This document shows, piece after piece, positions 36,340 through 45,513 of a stretch of DNA of 64,000 bases (positions within the stretch are counted from its first letter, which is position 1; each line of letters starts with the position of its first letter). This DNA comes from Hominenteromicrobium mulieris (lineage in GTDB: Bacteria; Bacillota; Clostridia; Oscillospirales; Acutalibacteraceae): contig JAJJOY010000001.1 of NCBI GenBank assembly GCA_021029595.1, positions 372,001-436,000 on the forward strand. The letters are read 5' to 3'. Below the pieces are notes generated by a model, which worked only from the letters and a program-made list of their open reading frames with translations, had not been told where the DNA came from and did no database searches. Made by a program: the position numbers and the translations under genes.

Positions 36340-37200
36340 TTATTGTTTCGTGATATCCCGGTGCGAGACCGTGGCGTGAACGCCGTTTGCGACAAGGTGA
36401 TCGTGCATATACTGCGCAAGCGCCACGGAGCGGTGATGCCCGCCGGTGCATCCGACCGCGATGACGAGCTGGCTTTTGCCCTCCTGAATGTAGAGCGGCA
36501 GCATGTAATCGATCATGTCCGTAAAGCGGGTTTTAAAGCCCTCGGTTTCCTTGCAGTTCATCACGTAGTCGCGCACGGGCGCTTCAAGGCCGGTATGTTC
36601 ACGCAGCTCCTCCACGTAGAACGGGTTCGGCAGGCAGCGCACGTCAAACACAAGATCGGATTCGAGCGGCAGACCGTATTTAAAGCCGAAGCTGATGCAA
36701 TGCACCGTAATGGCGTCGTTGTCGTTCTGCAAAAACAGGTCGGAAATGCGCGCTTTCAGCCCCGCCGCCGGAATGTTCGACGTATCGATGACGTAATCGG
36801 AGACCTCTTTGACCGGGCGCAGCATCTCGCGCTCCAGGCGCACGGCCTGCTCCAAAGAGCCCTGCATCGCTTCGGAAAGCGGGTGCTTGCGGCGCGTCTC
36901 CTGAAAGCGGTTGACAAGCACGGGCTCGGACGCATCCATAAACAAAATTTTATACGGCTCGTTCTGCGCCTTCAGTGTTTCGAGCGCGCTGAAAAATGAC
37001 TTAAAAAGCTCGCCGCCGCGGGTATCCGTGACAACCGCCACGCGGCGCTGAATACCCTCGGATTTATCGCAAAGATCGTAAAAGACCGGAATGAGCGCCG
37101 GGGGCAGATTATCGACACAATAAAAGCCGATATCCTCCATGGCGTGCATGGCGCGCGTTTTGCCCGCGCCGGATAAACCGGTCAAGATCACAAATTCCAT
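36340..37200 (-). CDS. rapZ: RapZ/YvcJ family nucleotide-binding protein
   Basis: 286 residues. N-terminal P-loop VILTGLSGAGKTRAMHAMED; C-terminal RapZ domain with DVRCLPNPFYVEELREHTG, GCTGGHHRSVALA and a final VSHRDITK. In E. coli it adapts the GlmZ sRNA to RNase E; the Firmicute homologue binds nucleotides and is tied to cell-wall and competence phenotypes. The start at 37200 follows AAGGTGG. Part of the hprK-php-murB-rapZ-whiA block. Confidence 0.95.
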   Translation of the reverse strand: MEFVILTGLSGAGKTRAMHAMEDIGFYCVDNLPPALIPVFYDLCDKSEGIQRRVAVVTDTRGGELFKSFFSALETLKAQNEPYKILFMDASEPVLVNRFQETRRKHPLSEAMQGSLEQAVRLEREMLRPVKEVSDYVIDTSNIPAAGLKARISDLFLQNDNDAITVHCISFGFKYGLPLESDLVFDVRCLPNPFYVEELREHTGLEAPVRDYVMNCKETEGFKTRFTDMIDYMLPLYIQEGKSQLVIAVGCTGGHHRSVALAQYMHDHLVANGVHATVSHRDITKQ

Positions 37201-37251
37201 TTTAAAAACCACCTTTTCGGCAGCCAAATGCCACCGTAAATCCCACAAATT

Positions 37252-38169
37252 TTACTTGCTGAGCGAAATGCGGCGAATTTCCGGCTCCAGCTCCACGCCG
37301 GTCGCCTGAAATACCGTATCCTGAATGGCGCGGATGAGCGCTTCCACATCGGCACACGTCGCACCGCCTTTGTTCACAATGAAGCCTGCATGCTTTTCGC
37401 TGACGCACGCGCCGCCCACGGCAAAGCCCTTCAGGCCGCACTGTTCAATAAGCGTACCGGCAAAATAACCCTCCGGGCGCTTGAATACGCTGCCCGCGCT
37501 CGGCAGCTCGAGCGGCTGCTTTTCGCGGCGACGGCGCATGAAATCTTCCATTTTCGCGGTGATCTCCGCTTCCGCACCGCTTTCAAGGCACAGCTCCGCG
37601 CTTGTGATGATGCGCTTCGTGCCCATAAAGGCGCTTTTGCGGTAGCCGAACGCGAGGTCTTCCCCGCTCATTACGCCGGGCGTGCCGTCCGCTTCAAGGA
37701 AATGGACGCGTACGACGACCTGCTTCATCTCGCCGCCGTAGGCGCCGGCGTTCATGTACACTGCGCCGCCGAGCTGCCCCGGAATGCCCCACGCAAATTC
37801 AAGGCCCGTGAGCCCCTGCCCACGTGCAAAGCTGCATACCGTCGCAAGCGATGCACCCGCGCCGCACAAAACATGACCGTTCGCAAGGCTCTGCACTTTT
37901 TTAAAATCGCCCTGCAGCGTCAGCACCGCGCCGCGCAAGCCCTCGTCCGGCACAAGCAGATTGGAACCGTTGCCGAGGATGAAATACGGGACATTCTCGT
38001 CGCTTACAGCATTTAAAACCGCCTGCAATTCAGAGACGGTCTTCACTTCGACAAACCGATCCGCCGGGCCGCCGATCTTAAACGACGTGTGGGCGGACAT
38101 GGGCTCATCGGTCTTATAGCATACGCCGGCACTTTGTAGTGCGGCGTCAAATTTACGGTAATCAGACAT
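37252..38169 (-). CDS. murB: UDP-N-acetylenolpyruvoylglucosamine reductase
   Basis: 305 residues. FAD-binding features SFKIGGPADRFVEV and ILGNGSNLLVPDEGLRG; catalytic serine region PSAGSVFKRPEGYFAGTLIE; C-terminal HAGFIVNKGGATCADV. It reduces enolpyruvyl-UDP-GlcNAc to UDP-MurNAc. Short type II form. The ATG at 38169 overlaps the end of the PHP gene by eight bases with AAGGAG upstream. Confidence 0.96.
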   Translation of the reverse strand: MSDYRKFDAALQSAGVCYKTDEPMSAHTSFKIGGPADRFVEVKTVSELQAVLNAVSDENVPYFILGNGSNLLVPDEGLRGAVLTLQGDFKKVQSLANGHVLCGAGASLATVCSFARGQGLTGLEFAWGIPGQLGGAVYMNAGAYGGEMKQVVVRVHFLEADGTPGVMSGEDLAFGYRKSAFMGTKRIITSAELCLESGAEAEITAKMEDFMRRRREKQPLELPSAGSVFKRPEGYFAGTLIEQCGLKGFAVGGACVSEKHAGFIVNKGGATCADVEALIRAIQDTVFQATGVELEPEIRRISLSK

Positions 38170-38938
38170 TCTCAAAGCTCCTTAAAATAGCATCGGCATC
38201 CTTGCGGTTTTCAAGGATGTTCGTGTGCGCGCGCAGATACTCGATGAGGCGGTTCGTGTTCGCGTTGAGAATCAGCTCCTCCGGAAACGCAATCTCGCGC
38301 AGCATCTCGAGCGCCGCAGTGTGATCCTTCACCTGCGTCTCAAAATGCGCGTCCGAACTGACGATAATCGGCACACGGTGCTTTTTGCAGCACAGCGCAA
38401 TCTCGCGGCAGTTCGGGATATTCGCCTTGCGCACCTCAAAGGAATGCGCGTTAATCTCCACAAGCTTGTGGTTTCGACCGAACTCCGGAATGACCGTTTC
38501 ATAATCGTAGCGGAACTCCGGACTGCCGCTGTGGCCGATAACATTCACCTTCGGATCGTGTGCAATGTTGAGCCAAAGCTGCGTGCATTTTTCGACCGTG
38601 GGATTCTCAAGCCCCGGCAGTCCGAGGTTGTGAATGGACGCCACAAGCCAGTTGACGTCGCGGCGTTCTGTCTCATTGATGTCGAGCGTGCCGTTCAAAT
38701 CGATGACATTCGCCTCCATGCCCGCAATGAGCAGAATGCCGCGGTATAAAAGCGGCAGTTCATGCATGGAATTAAAGAACCACGGGCCGGGCGCACCGGG
38801 CATGGTGCGGGCGTGGTCGGTGATGGCAATGGCTTTGAGGCCCTTTTCCGCAGCGGAATCGACCATTTCGCGAATGGTGCTGTACGCATGCGTAGACGCC
38901 AGCGAATGTGTATGCAAATCTGCAATGATGTTATACAT
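38162..38938 (-). CDS. PHP-domain phosphatase/hydrolase (YcdX-like)
   Basis: 258 residues. Metal-binding motifs of the PHP fold: DLHTHSLAS, ITDHARTM, AGMEANVID, GHSG and SSDAHFET. Relatives are phosphatases or phosphoesterases with three metal ions. The substrate is not known. It is translationally coupled to murB and lies in the conserved block behind hprK, though a 254-base gap with the structured repeat separates it from hprK. Confidence 0.88.
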   Translation of the reverse strand: MYNIIADLHTHSLASTHAYSTIREMVDSAAEKGLKAIAITDHARTMPGAPGPWFFNSMHELPLLYRGILLIAGMEANVIDLNGTLDINETERRDVNWLVASIHNLGLPGLENPTVEKCTQLWLNIAHDPKVNVIGHSGSPEFRYDYETVIPEFGRNHKLVEINAHSFEVRKANIPNCREIALCCKKHRVPIIVSSDAHFETQVKDHTAALEMLREIAFPEELILNANTNRLIEYLRAHTNILENRKDADAILRSFENV

Positions 38939-39019
38939 GATGATATTTTCTCACTTTCAGCTAACCTTAAACGCGGTTAAAAGTCTTTGATTGAACTTTC
39001 TTCAGGAAGTTTACAGGTT

Positions 39020-39145
39020 CTTAGGGCAGCGCCCTAAGCCGCTTTCCGCAGAAAGCGAAACCCTTTTGCCTACCAAAAGATCAGGAAGGTAGATCGGACA
39101 ATCCGGTGAATTGTCCGACCGCAGAAAACCCTATCAAAGGGGGAT
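39020..39145 (-). repeat. Structured intergenic repeat, copy B
   Basis: Read on the minus strand: TTTGATAGGGTTT, a perfect 9-bp stem TCGGACAAT/ATTGTCCGA (39118-39110 / 39102-39094) with loop TCACCGG, CTTCCTGATCT, GGCAAAAGGGTTTCG, a 7-bp stem CGCTTTC/GAAAGCG with loop TGCG (39057-39040), and a further perfect stem CTTAGGGC/GCCCTAAG (39038-39020). The first five blocks match copy A at 27088-27190 in order and spacing. It lies in the 254-base gap between hprK and the PHP gene. Confidence 0.7.
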
Positions 39146-39149
39146 CCTG

Positions 39150-39175
39150 AACAAGATGCCAAAACATCTTGTTTT
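39150..39175. terminator. Hairpin downstream of hprK
   Basis: CAAGATG/CATCTTG with a 6-base loop (39152-39171). A T run follows only on the plus strand, so its effect on the hprK transcript is uncertain; it may belong to the repeat. Confidence 0.45.
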
Positions 39176-39192
39176 ATACTAAAATCATGCTG

Positions 39193-40158
39193 TTAAATAT
39201 CCAAATCTCTCTTAATCTCCTCGTGCGGCATCATGGAAGCATCCATGCCGAGCGCGGAGAGCAGCTCGTAGGCGGCGTTGTAGCCCATTTTCTTCTGGCG
39301 GTTATTCATCGCCGCAACTTCAATGATGATGGCAAGGTTACGGCCGGGCTTTACCGGGATCGTCATCACCGGCACCTTGATGCCGAGAATTTCCGTGTAT
39401 TCGCTGTCCATGCCCATGCGGTCGTAGACCTTCGTCGCGTCCCAGATCTCCAGGTTGATGCACATGTCAATTTTCTCCTGCAGCTTAACGGCGCCCATAC
39501 CGAAAATGCGACGGGCATTGATGATGCCGATGCCGCGCAGCTCGATGAAGTGACGGATGTTCTCCGGGGACTGACCGACGAGCGATTTGCTGGATACGCG
39601 GCGAATTTCCACCGCATCGTCCGCGATGAGACGGTGGCCGCGCTTGATGAGCTCGATGGCCGTCTCGCTCTTGCCGACGCCGCTGTCGCCGACAAGCAGA
39701 ATACCTTCGCCGTAAACCTCCACCAACACGCCGTGGCGTGTGATGCGCGGCGCAAGCTCGACGTTCAAATACGCAACGAGCGACGCGACAACATTTGAGG
39801 TCGACTCCGTCGTGCGCAGCACCGGCACGTGGTACGTTTCGGCAATCTCCATGAAGTCCTTGCCGGGGTCAATACCGCGGGCAACAATCACTGCCGGCGG
39901 CTTCAGAGACAGGTAGCTGTCCAGCGCCATGGCGCGGCGCTCCGGCTTTAAGCTCTCCAGCATGTACATTTCCGCACGGCCTAAAACGGCGATGCGATTC
40001 GGGTCAAAATATTCGTGGTAGCCGTTCAGCTCCATGCCGGGGCGAACAACGTCTCTCGATTGAATCAAAATATCATCGGCGCTCTTCGGCAGAAAAGCGG
40101 TCTCAAGCTGTAACTCGTGAATGATCTTGGAAAGCGGTATGGTGTAAACTTCCGGCAT
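39193..40158 (-). CDS. hprK: HPr kinase/phosphorylase
   Basis: 321 residues. The N-terminal DRTGG-like domain is followed by the P-loop LLVGDSGVGKSETAIELIKRGH, the catalytic RGIGIINARRIFGMGAV segment and the C-terminal PVKPGRNLAIIIEVAA. It phosphorylates Ser46 of HPr and so drives carbon catabolite control. The ATG at 40158 follows GGGAGG. Its promoter (40283-40311) probably serves the whole block. Confidence 0.96.
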   Translation of the reverse strand: MPEVYTIPLSKIIHELQLETAFLPKSADDILIQSRDVVRPGMELNGYHEYFDPNRIAVLGRAEMYMLESLKPERRAMALDSYLSLKPPAVIVARGIDPGKDFMEIAETYHVPVLRTTESTSNVVASLVAYLNVELAPRITRHGVLVEVYGEGILLVGDSGVGKSETAIELIKRGHRLIADDAVEIRRVSSKSLVGQSPENIRHFIELRGIGIINARRIFGMGAVKLQEKIDMCINLEIWDATKVYDRMGMDSEYTEILGIKVPVMTIPVKPGRNLAIIIEVAAMNNRQKKMGYNAAYELLSALGMDASMMPHEEIKRDLDI

Positions 40159-40282
40159 CGTGATCTTCCTCCCTAAAGTTAAGACGGCTGCAAAAGCCTT
40201 TTTATGCTGTTTTAGCGGCTTTTGCTCCCTTGTTTTCGGCGTCCCACACAAAGCACGCCTAAGGTGCCTGTTATCTTATATT

Positions 40283-40311
40283 ATTATAGCGGATTTGCCG
40301 CCAAAAATCAA
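40283..40311 (-). promoter_or_regulatory. hprK operon promoter
   Basis: Minus strand TTGATT (40311-40306), 17-base spacer, TATAAT (40288-40283), leaving a leader of about 115 nt. Confidence 0.85.
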
Positions 40312-40349
40312 CTTAAACTCCGCTTTCCGCCGTGGCGTATTAATTCTTC

Positions 40350-40378
40350 TTGAAAAGTCCGTTTTTGTGCGCTATACT
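40350..40378 (+). promoter_or_regulatory. Promoter of the ABC-F attenuator transcript
   Basis: TTGAAA (40350-40355), 17-base spacer, TATACT (40373-40378), about 40 bases before the leader-peptide start. Confidence 0.8.
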
Positions 40379-40421
40379 GGTAAAAGTAAAGCGCTTTCGC
40401 GCACGAAAGGACGGTGAGTGT

Positions 40422-40502
40422 ATGATTCGGATCAACTATCGGGCATTTTGCTTCCGAATCACTGGCGATGTGCTCCGTGCAGGCTCTATGGACAGAGACT
40501 AA
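40422..40502 (+). CDS. Leader peptide of the ABC-F gene (26 residues)
   Basis: ATG at 40422 with AAAGGA and GGTGAG upstream. It opens MIRINYRAFC, continues FRITGDVLRAGSMDRD and stops at 40500-40502. It is too short to be an ordinary gene, but its last third lies inside two alternative stems (see the attenuator entry), which is how antibiotic-sensing leader peptides work. I recall similar ITGDVL-type leaders before clostridial resistance genes, but cannot cite one. Confidence 0.75.
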   Translation: MIRINYRAFCFRITGDVLRAGSMDRD

Positions 40503-40568
40503 GGCTATCCATTTGTACGGAGCGATTCTTTGGATCGCCTGATGTATTCTGTCTCGGCCTGCTTTTTT
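40472..40568 (+). promoter_or_regulatory. Transcription attenuator between leader peptide and ABC-F gene
   Basis: Terminator: GCAGGC (40479-40484) and GACAGA (40491-40496) pair with TCTGTC (40548-40553) and GCCTGC (40557-40562), followed by TTTTTT. Competing stem: GCTCCGTGCA (40472-40481) with TGTACGGAGC (40514-40523). They share bases 40479-40481, so only one can form. A small GCGAT/ATCGC hairpin lies between. A ribosome stalled on the leader ORF would decide which forms. Confidence 0.75.
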
Positions 40569-40605
40569 GAATGTACAAATCAATTCAAAAACAGGAGCGA
40601 TAAAA

Positions 40606-42210
40606 ATGACAGAATTCAGTTTTTCACATGTAAATAAAAATTTCGGCTTCAAGCCCGTCTTAAAAGATTTGAGCTTTGAAGTGATGACCGGCGAGCGCGC
40701 CGCGCTCATCGGTCGCAACGGCACGGGTAAATCGACCATTTTAAAGCTGCTTGCGAGCGAAGAAAGCCCGGACAGCGGCGAAATCTCCCTGCGCCGCGGT
40801 GCGAACACCGCGCTTTTGGAACAGATTCCCCGCCTGCGCGGCAAAGACGCAACCGTGTACGACGTGCTTTGCGAGCCGTTTGCGGAAGTTTTCTCCGTTG
40901 AAGCGAAGCTGCGCGAACTGGAAGAAAAGATGACGGAGGATTTCGAGCGCTATGCCGACGCATACACCGAGGCGCAAAGCCGATATGCGGCGCTTGGCGG
41001 CTATGACGCAGAAACGCGGCTGAAAAACATCGTGCAGGGGTTTAAGCTGAACAGCCTGCTCGAGCGACCGTATAATGTGCTCAGCGGCGGGCAGAAGACC
41101 GTTGTGAACCTCGCCGCCGTCGTTCTGCGTGAGCCGGATATTCTGCTGCTCGACGAGCCGACAAATCACCTCGACATGCAAACGCTCGATTGGTTTGAGG
41201 GCTTCCTCGCAAAATACCGCGGTACGGTTTTAATGGTCTCGCACGACCGCCGGTTTTTAGACCGTGTGGCAACGCGCACGCTCATTTTAGAGGACGGCAT
41301 CTGCACAAGCTACCCCGGCGGCTACACGGCTGCGAAAGAGGAGCAGGAACGCCAAATGCTCCTCGAATTTGAGCAGTACAAAAACCAGCAAAAACAGATT
41401 GAAGCAATGAAAGCCGCCATCAAACGTTTTCGCGAGTGGGGCGCGCAGGCGGATAATCCGAAGTTCTTCCGCCGCGCCAAAATGCTGGAGCTTCGCCTTG
41501 AGAAAATGGAGATGATAAAGCGCCCGCAGCTTGAAAAGCCCAAAATCCCGATGCGCTTTGCGGGCGACCGCACCGGGCGCGAGGTTTTAAAGCTTACGGG
41601 TTTCTCCCTTTCGTTCGGCAAGACCGCGCTGTTTGAACAGGCAGAGCTGCTTGTGGAGGAAAAAGACCGCATGGCGTTTCTCGGCGCGAACGGCACGGGC
41701 AAAACATCGCTTTTACGCGCAATTTTCGGGGATGTCCCATTTTCCGGTACAGCGAAGTTCAACCCCTCCGCGCAGCTTGGGTATATTCCGCAGGAGATTC
41801 GCTTTTTAAACGACAAGGACAGCGTGCTCGAAGCATTCCGCCGCGAGTGTGTTTGCGGCGAGGGCGAAGCGCGGCAAATTTTAGCAAAGTATTACTTCTG
41901 CGGCGCGGCGGTGATGAAGCGCGTCTCTTCTCTTTCGGGCGGTGAAAAGGTGTTGTTAAAGCTCGCCGTTCTTTTGCAGAACCGCGTGAACTTTCTCATT
42001 CTCGACGAGCCGACGAACCACATCGACATTGAAACGCGTGAGATGCTTGAGGACGCTTTGTTGGAGTTCTCCGGCACCTTGTTGTTCATTTCGCACGACC
42101 GCTATTTCATCGATAAACTTGCGACGAAGATCGTCGTGCTCGAAAACCGAAAAATCAACGTTTTCGACGGCACCTATGCGGACTATCTGCGCGTGACGGG
42201 TCACGCATAA
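40606..42210 (+). CDS. ABC-F ATPase, probable ribosome-protection (antibiotic resistance) type
   Basis: 534 residues, two ATP-binding cassettes and no membrane segments. Walker A: LIGRNGTGKSTILKLL and FLGANGTGKTSLLRAI; signatures: VLSGGQKTVVNLA and SLSGGEKVLLKLA; Walker B: ILLLDEPTNHLD and FLILDEPTNHID. The linker between them (about residues 220-310, rich in Lys/Gln/Glu) is the ribosome-reaching arm. Resistance ABC-Fs of the Lsa/Vga type displace drugs from the peptidyl-transferase centre and are typically switched on by leader-peptide attenuators, which is what precedes this gene. The ATG at 40606 has AGGAG upstream. Confidence 0.88.
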   Translation: MTEFSFSHVNKNFGFKPVLKDLSFEVMTGERAALIGRNGTGKSTILKLLASEESPDSGEISLRRGANTALLEQIPRLRGKDATVYDVLCEPFAEVFSVEAKLRELEEKMTEDFERYADAYTEAQSRYAALGGYDAETRLKNIVQGFKLNSLLERPYNVLSGGQKTVVNLAAVVLREPDILLLDEPTNHLDMQTLDWFEGFLAKYRGTVLMVSHDRRFLDRVATRTLILEDGICTSYPGGYTAAKEEQERQMLLEFEQYKNQQKQIEAMKAAIKRFREWGAQADNPKFFRRAKMLELRLEKMEMIKRPQLEKPKIPMRFAGDRTGREVLKLTGFSLSFGKTALFEQAELLVEEKDRMAFLGANGTGKTSLLRAIFGDVPFSGTAKFNPSAQLGYIPQEIRFLNDKDSVLEAFRRECVCGEGEARQILAKYYFCGAAVMKRVSSLSGGEKVLLKLAVLLQNRVNFLILDEPTNHIDIETREMLEDALLEFSGTLLFISHDRYFIDKLATKIVVLENRKINVFDGTYADYLRVTGHA

Positions 42211-42236
42211 GCGAGCCGAAATGCAATGAAATAACA

Positions 42237-42284
42237 AAAGCCTTACGCCTTGCTCTTTTTTGAGCTTGGTGTAAGGCTTTTTGC
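42237..42284. terminator. Bidirectional terminator between the ABC-F and MATE genes
   Basis: AAAGCCTTAC (42237-42246) pairs with GTAAGGCTTT (42271-42280), with inner GCTC/GAGC; T runs on both strands. Confidence 0.9.
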
Positions 42285-42287
42285 CGT

Positions 42288-43625
42288 TTATGCTTTCTTT
42301 TTCAGCGGGTCCCACACGCCCAAAAGATAGAACGCGAGCGACAATGTACTGGAAATTATCCAGCCGAACGGCCACGAAAGCCAGATGCCTGTGATGCCGA
42401 ACGGATGCACCAGAATAAACGCCAGAACAACGCGCAGAATGAGGTCTAAGAACGTGGTAATCATAAAATATACCATTGCACCCGCACCGCGCAGCACGCC
42501 GTCCGCGGCAAGCTTTAATGCGAGGAACAGGTAGAACAGCGAGACAATAAGCAGAAATTTTTTGCCGATCTCGATGGCCTCCGCCGAGGTGCTATTCATA
42601 AAGAGCAGCAGGAGGTTTTCGCCGCAGAACACATACGCGCCCATAAAGACGAGCGCCACGGCAAACGATATCACAAGCCCCGCTTTGAAGCCGCTGCGCA
42701 CGCGTTCCATTTTGCCTGCGCCGATATTCTGCCCCGTAAAGCTCGAAACCGAGTTGTTGAGCGCCGTCAATGACGTGGTGGCGAACGTGTTGAGCTTTAC
42801 GCCTGCGGAATAGCCCGCGATGGCGGAGGAGCCGAAACCGTTGACAAGTCCCTGAATGCACAAATTGCCGACCGAAACGAAACTTTGCTGCAAAATGCTC
42901 GGAATGGCTACGATCGAAATACGGCGCAGCATCGCACCGGAAAACAACGCAGGCTTTTCTTTTGTCTCAATGGACTTTAAGCGGCGCAAGACCGCCCAGA
43001 ACGCACACGCGGAAGCCACGCCCTGCGCGAGGAACGTCGCCCACGCTACGCCGCCGACGCCCCAGTGGAATATGATGACGAACACGGCGTCGAGCACGAT
43101 ATTGCCGACGGACGACGCGATCAAAAACCACAGCGGCGTTTTGCTGTCGCCGAGCGACGTGAACACGCCGGAAGAAATGTTGTAGATAAAAAGGAACAAA
43201 AGCCCCCAAATGTAAATAGCAAGGTACAGCGCCGTATCTTCCATGATGTTCTCCGGCGTGCCGAGCATGCGTAAGATTGGCTCGCACAGCACCGTGCCGA
43301 CGACCGTGAGCACCACGCCAAGCACCGCAACAGAAATAAAGCCCGTATACGCCGCCGTTTTCATTTCTTTAAAATCCTTCGCGCCGAAAAGCTGCGAGAT
43401 GACGACCGAAATACCGATGTTCATGCCGAACGCGACCGCCATGAAGATCATCGTCACGGGGTACGAAGCGCCCACCGCCGCCAACGCGTCTTCACCCGCA
43501 AATTTGCCCGCGATGACGCTGTCTGCAATATTGTAAAGCTGCTGGAACGCCACACTCAAAAGCATCGGCAGCGTGAACCGCAGCAAAACACCTGCCGGCT
43601 TGCCGGTCGTTAAGTCCTTATTCAT
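42288..43625 (-). CDS. MATE family multidrug/cation exporter
   Basis: 445 residues, twelve membrane segments in two homologous halves. MATE features: PMLLSVAFQQLYNIADSVIAG, GASYPVTMIFMAVAFGMNIG, PLWFLIASSVGNIVLDAVF and TGQNIGAGKMERVRSG. It exports drugs or metabolites with Na+ or H+. The start at 43625 follows AAGGGAAAA. It converges on the ABC-F gene; both might contribute to drug tolerance, although they are not in one operon. Confidence 0.92.
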   Translation of the reverse strand: MNKDLTTGKPAGVLLRFTLPMLLSVAFQQLYNIADSVIAGKFAGEDALAAVGASYPVTMIFMAVAFGMNIGISVVISQLFGAKDFKEMKTAAYTGFISVAVLGVVLTVVGTVLCEPILRMLGTPENIMEDTALYLAIYIWGLLFLFIYNISSGVFTSLGDSKTPLWFLIASSVGNIVLDAVFVIIFHWGVGGVAWATFLAQGVASACAFWAVLRRLKSIETKEKPALFSGAMLRRISIVAIPSILQQSFVSVGNLCIQGLVNGFGSSAIAGYSAGVKLNTFATTSLTALNNSVSSFTGQNIGAGKMERVRSGFKAGLVISFAVALVFMGAYVFCGENLLLLFMNSTSAEAIEIGKKFLLIVSLFYLFLALKLAADGVLRGAGAMVYFMITTFLDLILRVVLAFILVHPFGITGIWLSWPFGWIISSTLSLAFYLLGVWDPLKKKA

Positions 43626-43803
43626 GTCCGTTTTCCCTTCTCTTTTCAAAATACGCACATTTATTATAAGGAATTACGACCAAAACGGCAATGTTCAAAA
43701 TGCCCAAGCATTTTCACCCACGCGCAGAAAAGACTGCGCGTTCGGCAAAAGCCCGCCTAAAGTCATAAACAAAGCCCGCCGAAAAACGCATTTAAAACGT
43801 CTT

Positions 43804-45513
43804 TCAGGCGGGTTTGTTCACTTCTATGCACGTCAGCGCGCCGTTTTCCGCTTTGTACAGGCGCGTACAGTATTTCAGCGCGCCCGGGCGGTGTGTCGTC
43901 AAAATGCACGCGGTGTCCGGCAGCGCGGTTAAAAGATTTTTCAGAACCTGCGCTTCGGTCTTTTCATCAAGCGCCGAGGTCGCTTCGTCAAGGAGCAAGA
44001 TCGGCGCGCCGCGCAGCACCGCGCGGGCGATGGCGATGCGCTGCGCCTGTCCCTCGGAAAGCCCGCCGCCGTGCTCCGCGATCTTCGTGTTCACGCCGTT
44101 TGGCAGCGATGACACAAACGCCCATGCGCAGGCGGTTTTGAGCGCCGCTGTCATTTCCTCCTCCGTGGCGTTCTCTTTTGCCATGCGCAGGTTCTCCGCA
44201 ATCGTGCCGGAAAACAGCGTGCTGCCCTGCGGTACATACGAAAACGCACAGCGTGTCTCCGCGCTGATGACGATTTCGCATCCATTCTTCCCGCGCAGCA
44301 CAGCACGTCCGCTTTCCGGGTAAACGAGTCCGAGCAAAACACGCACCAGCGTCGTTTTCCCCGCGCCGGATGTGCCAACAAGCACGGCAATCTCCCCCGG
44401 CCCTGCCGCAAACGATACGTTTTTCAGCACCGCTTCGCCGTTTCGGTATGCGGCTGTCACATTTTTGAGCTCTACCATCAGTGCGCCCTGCGGCAGTGCC
44501 GTTTTACCGTGGCGCTCCTTCGGCAGCTCGCAAAGCTCACGCACACGGTGTGCAGAGATCGCCGTGCTCAAAAACTTCGGGATAAGCCCTGCGGCACTTT
44601 CAAACGCACTTGTCAGGCTGCTGCGCTGCTGCAAAAAAAGTGTCAGCGTACCGAATGTAATGGCGCGCGCCCACAATAAATACAGCCCGTAGCCCATGGC
44701 GGTAAACTGCGTGAACGCCCCCGCAACCCGCAAAAGCGCATTCACGCGCACGGAAAACATGTTGTATTGCAAACTGCATGTGCGCAGCGCTTCCTGTTTT
44801 TCCTTTAGCTTTCGGCTTTGGCTTTGCATTGTGCCGAGCGATTTCACCGTGTCGACCGTGTAAAACGTCTCCGCTTCAAACGCGGTCATTTCGCTGCCGA
44901 GGCGGCGCAGCTTATTTTCAAATGCCCGCCGCTTTTTGAGCACGGCGGCAGACAGCAGCAACACCACCGGCGCGCCGCCGAGCGCGATGAGCGCCATCAC
45001 GGGGCAGTAAATCCAGATGAGGAAAAACACCGCGCACAGCCTGTAAGCCGTCACTAAAATTTGCGGCAGCCAGCTCACTGCCCCGCCGCCCACAGCACCC
45101 GTATCCGTTTCAAAGCGGTTTAAAATGTCGCCGCAGGAAAACGCGTGCAGCGCCTGCCAGTCCGCGTCTAAAATGCGGTCGAACACATCGGCGCGCACGT
45201 TGTTATTGAGGTCAATCTCCAGCTTTTTCAGCACGCGGCTCACCACGCAGTCGAACGCGATGGAGACCGCCGTGCTGCCAATAGCCGCGAAAACCAAAAG
45301 CGGCAGACGGGCGGTATCGTACCCCGTGACGATGTCGATGAGGTACTTGCCCGCCACGCTGCCGAATAGGCCGACCGTGGTACCGAGCACGCCGAGCACG
45401 ATATACAGCGCGATCATTTTCTTGCAGCGGCGGCTGTACGTGAGCAGCCATTTCCAGTCCGCCAAAACCTCACCGAGCGCGCAAAAGCGCACTTTGTTTT
45501 CTTTACGCTCCAT
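43804..45513 (-). CDS. ABC exporter (fused membrane and ATPase domains) of the peptide cluster
   Basis: 569 residues: six-helix exporter domain (about 30-320) then one ATPase with LVGTSGAGKTTLVRVLLG, GGLSEGQAQRIAIARA and ILLLDEATSALDEKTEA. There is no N-terminal C39 peptidase, so leader removal must be done by another protein, plausibly the S26 homologue encoded just upstream. The ATG at 45513 overlaps the upstream stop by 11 bases. It is the last gene of a six-gene coupled operon and most likely exports the modified peptide. Confidence 0.9.
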   Translation of the reverse strand: MERKENKVRFCALGEVLADWKWLLTYSRRCKKMIALYIVLGVLGTTVGLFGSVAGKYLIDIVTGYDTARLPLLVFAAIGSTAVSIAFDCVVSRVLKKLEIDLNNNVRADVFDRILDADWQALHAFSCGDILNRFETDTGAVGGGAVSWLPQILVTAYRLCAVFFLIWIYCPVMALIALGGAPVVLLLSAAVLKKRRAFENKLRRLGSEMTAFEAETFYTVDTVKSLGTMQSQSRKLKEKQEALRTCSLQYNMFSVRVNALLRVAGAFTQFTAMGYGLYLLWARAITFGTLTLFLQQRSSLTSAFESAAGLIPKFLSTAISAHRVRELCELPKERHGKTALPQGALMVELKNVTAAYRNGEAVLKNVSFAAGPGEIAVLVGTSGAGKTTLVRVLLGLVYPESGRAVLRGKNGCEIVISAETRCAFSYVPQGSTLFSGTIAENLRMAKENATEEEMTAALKTACAWAFVSSLPNGVNTKIAEHGGGLSEGQAQRIAIARAVLRGAPILLLDEATSALDEKTEAQVLKNLLTALPDTACILTTHRPGALKYCTRLYKAENGALTCIEVNKPA

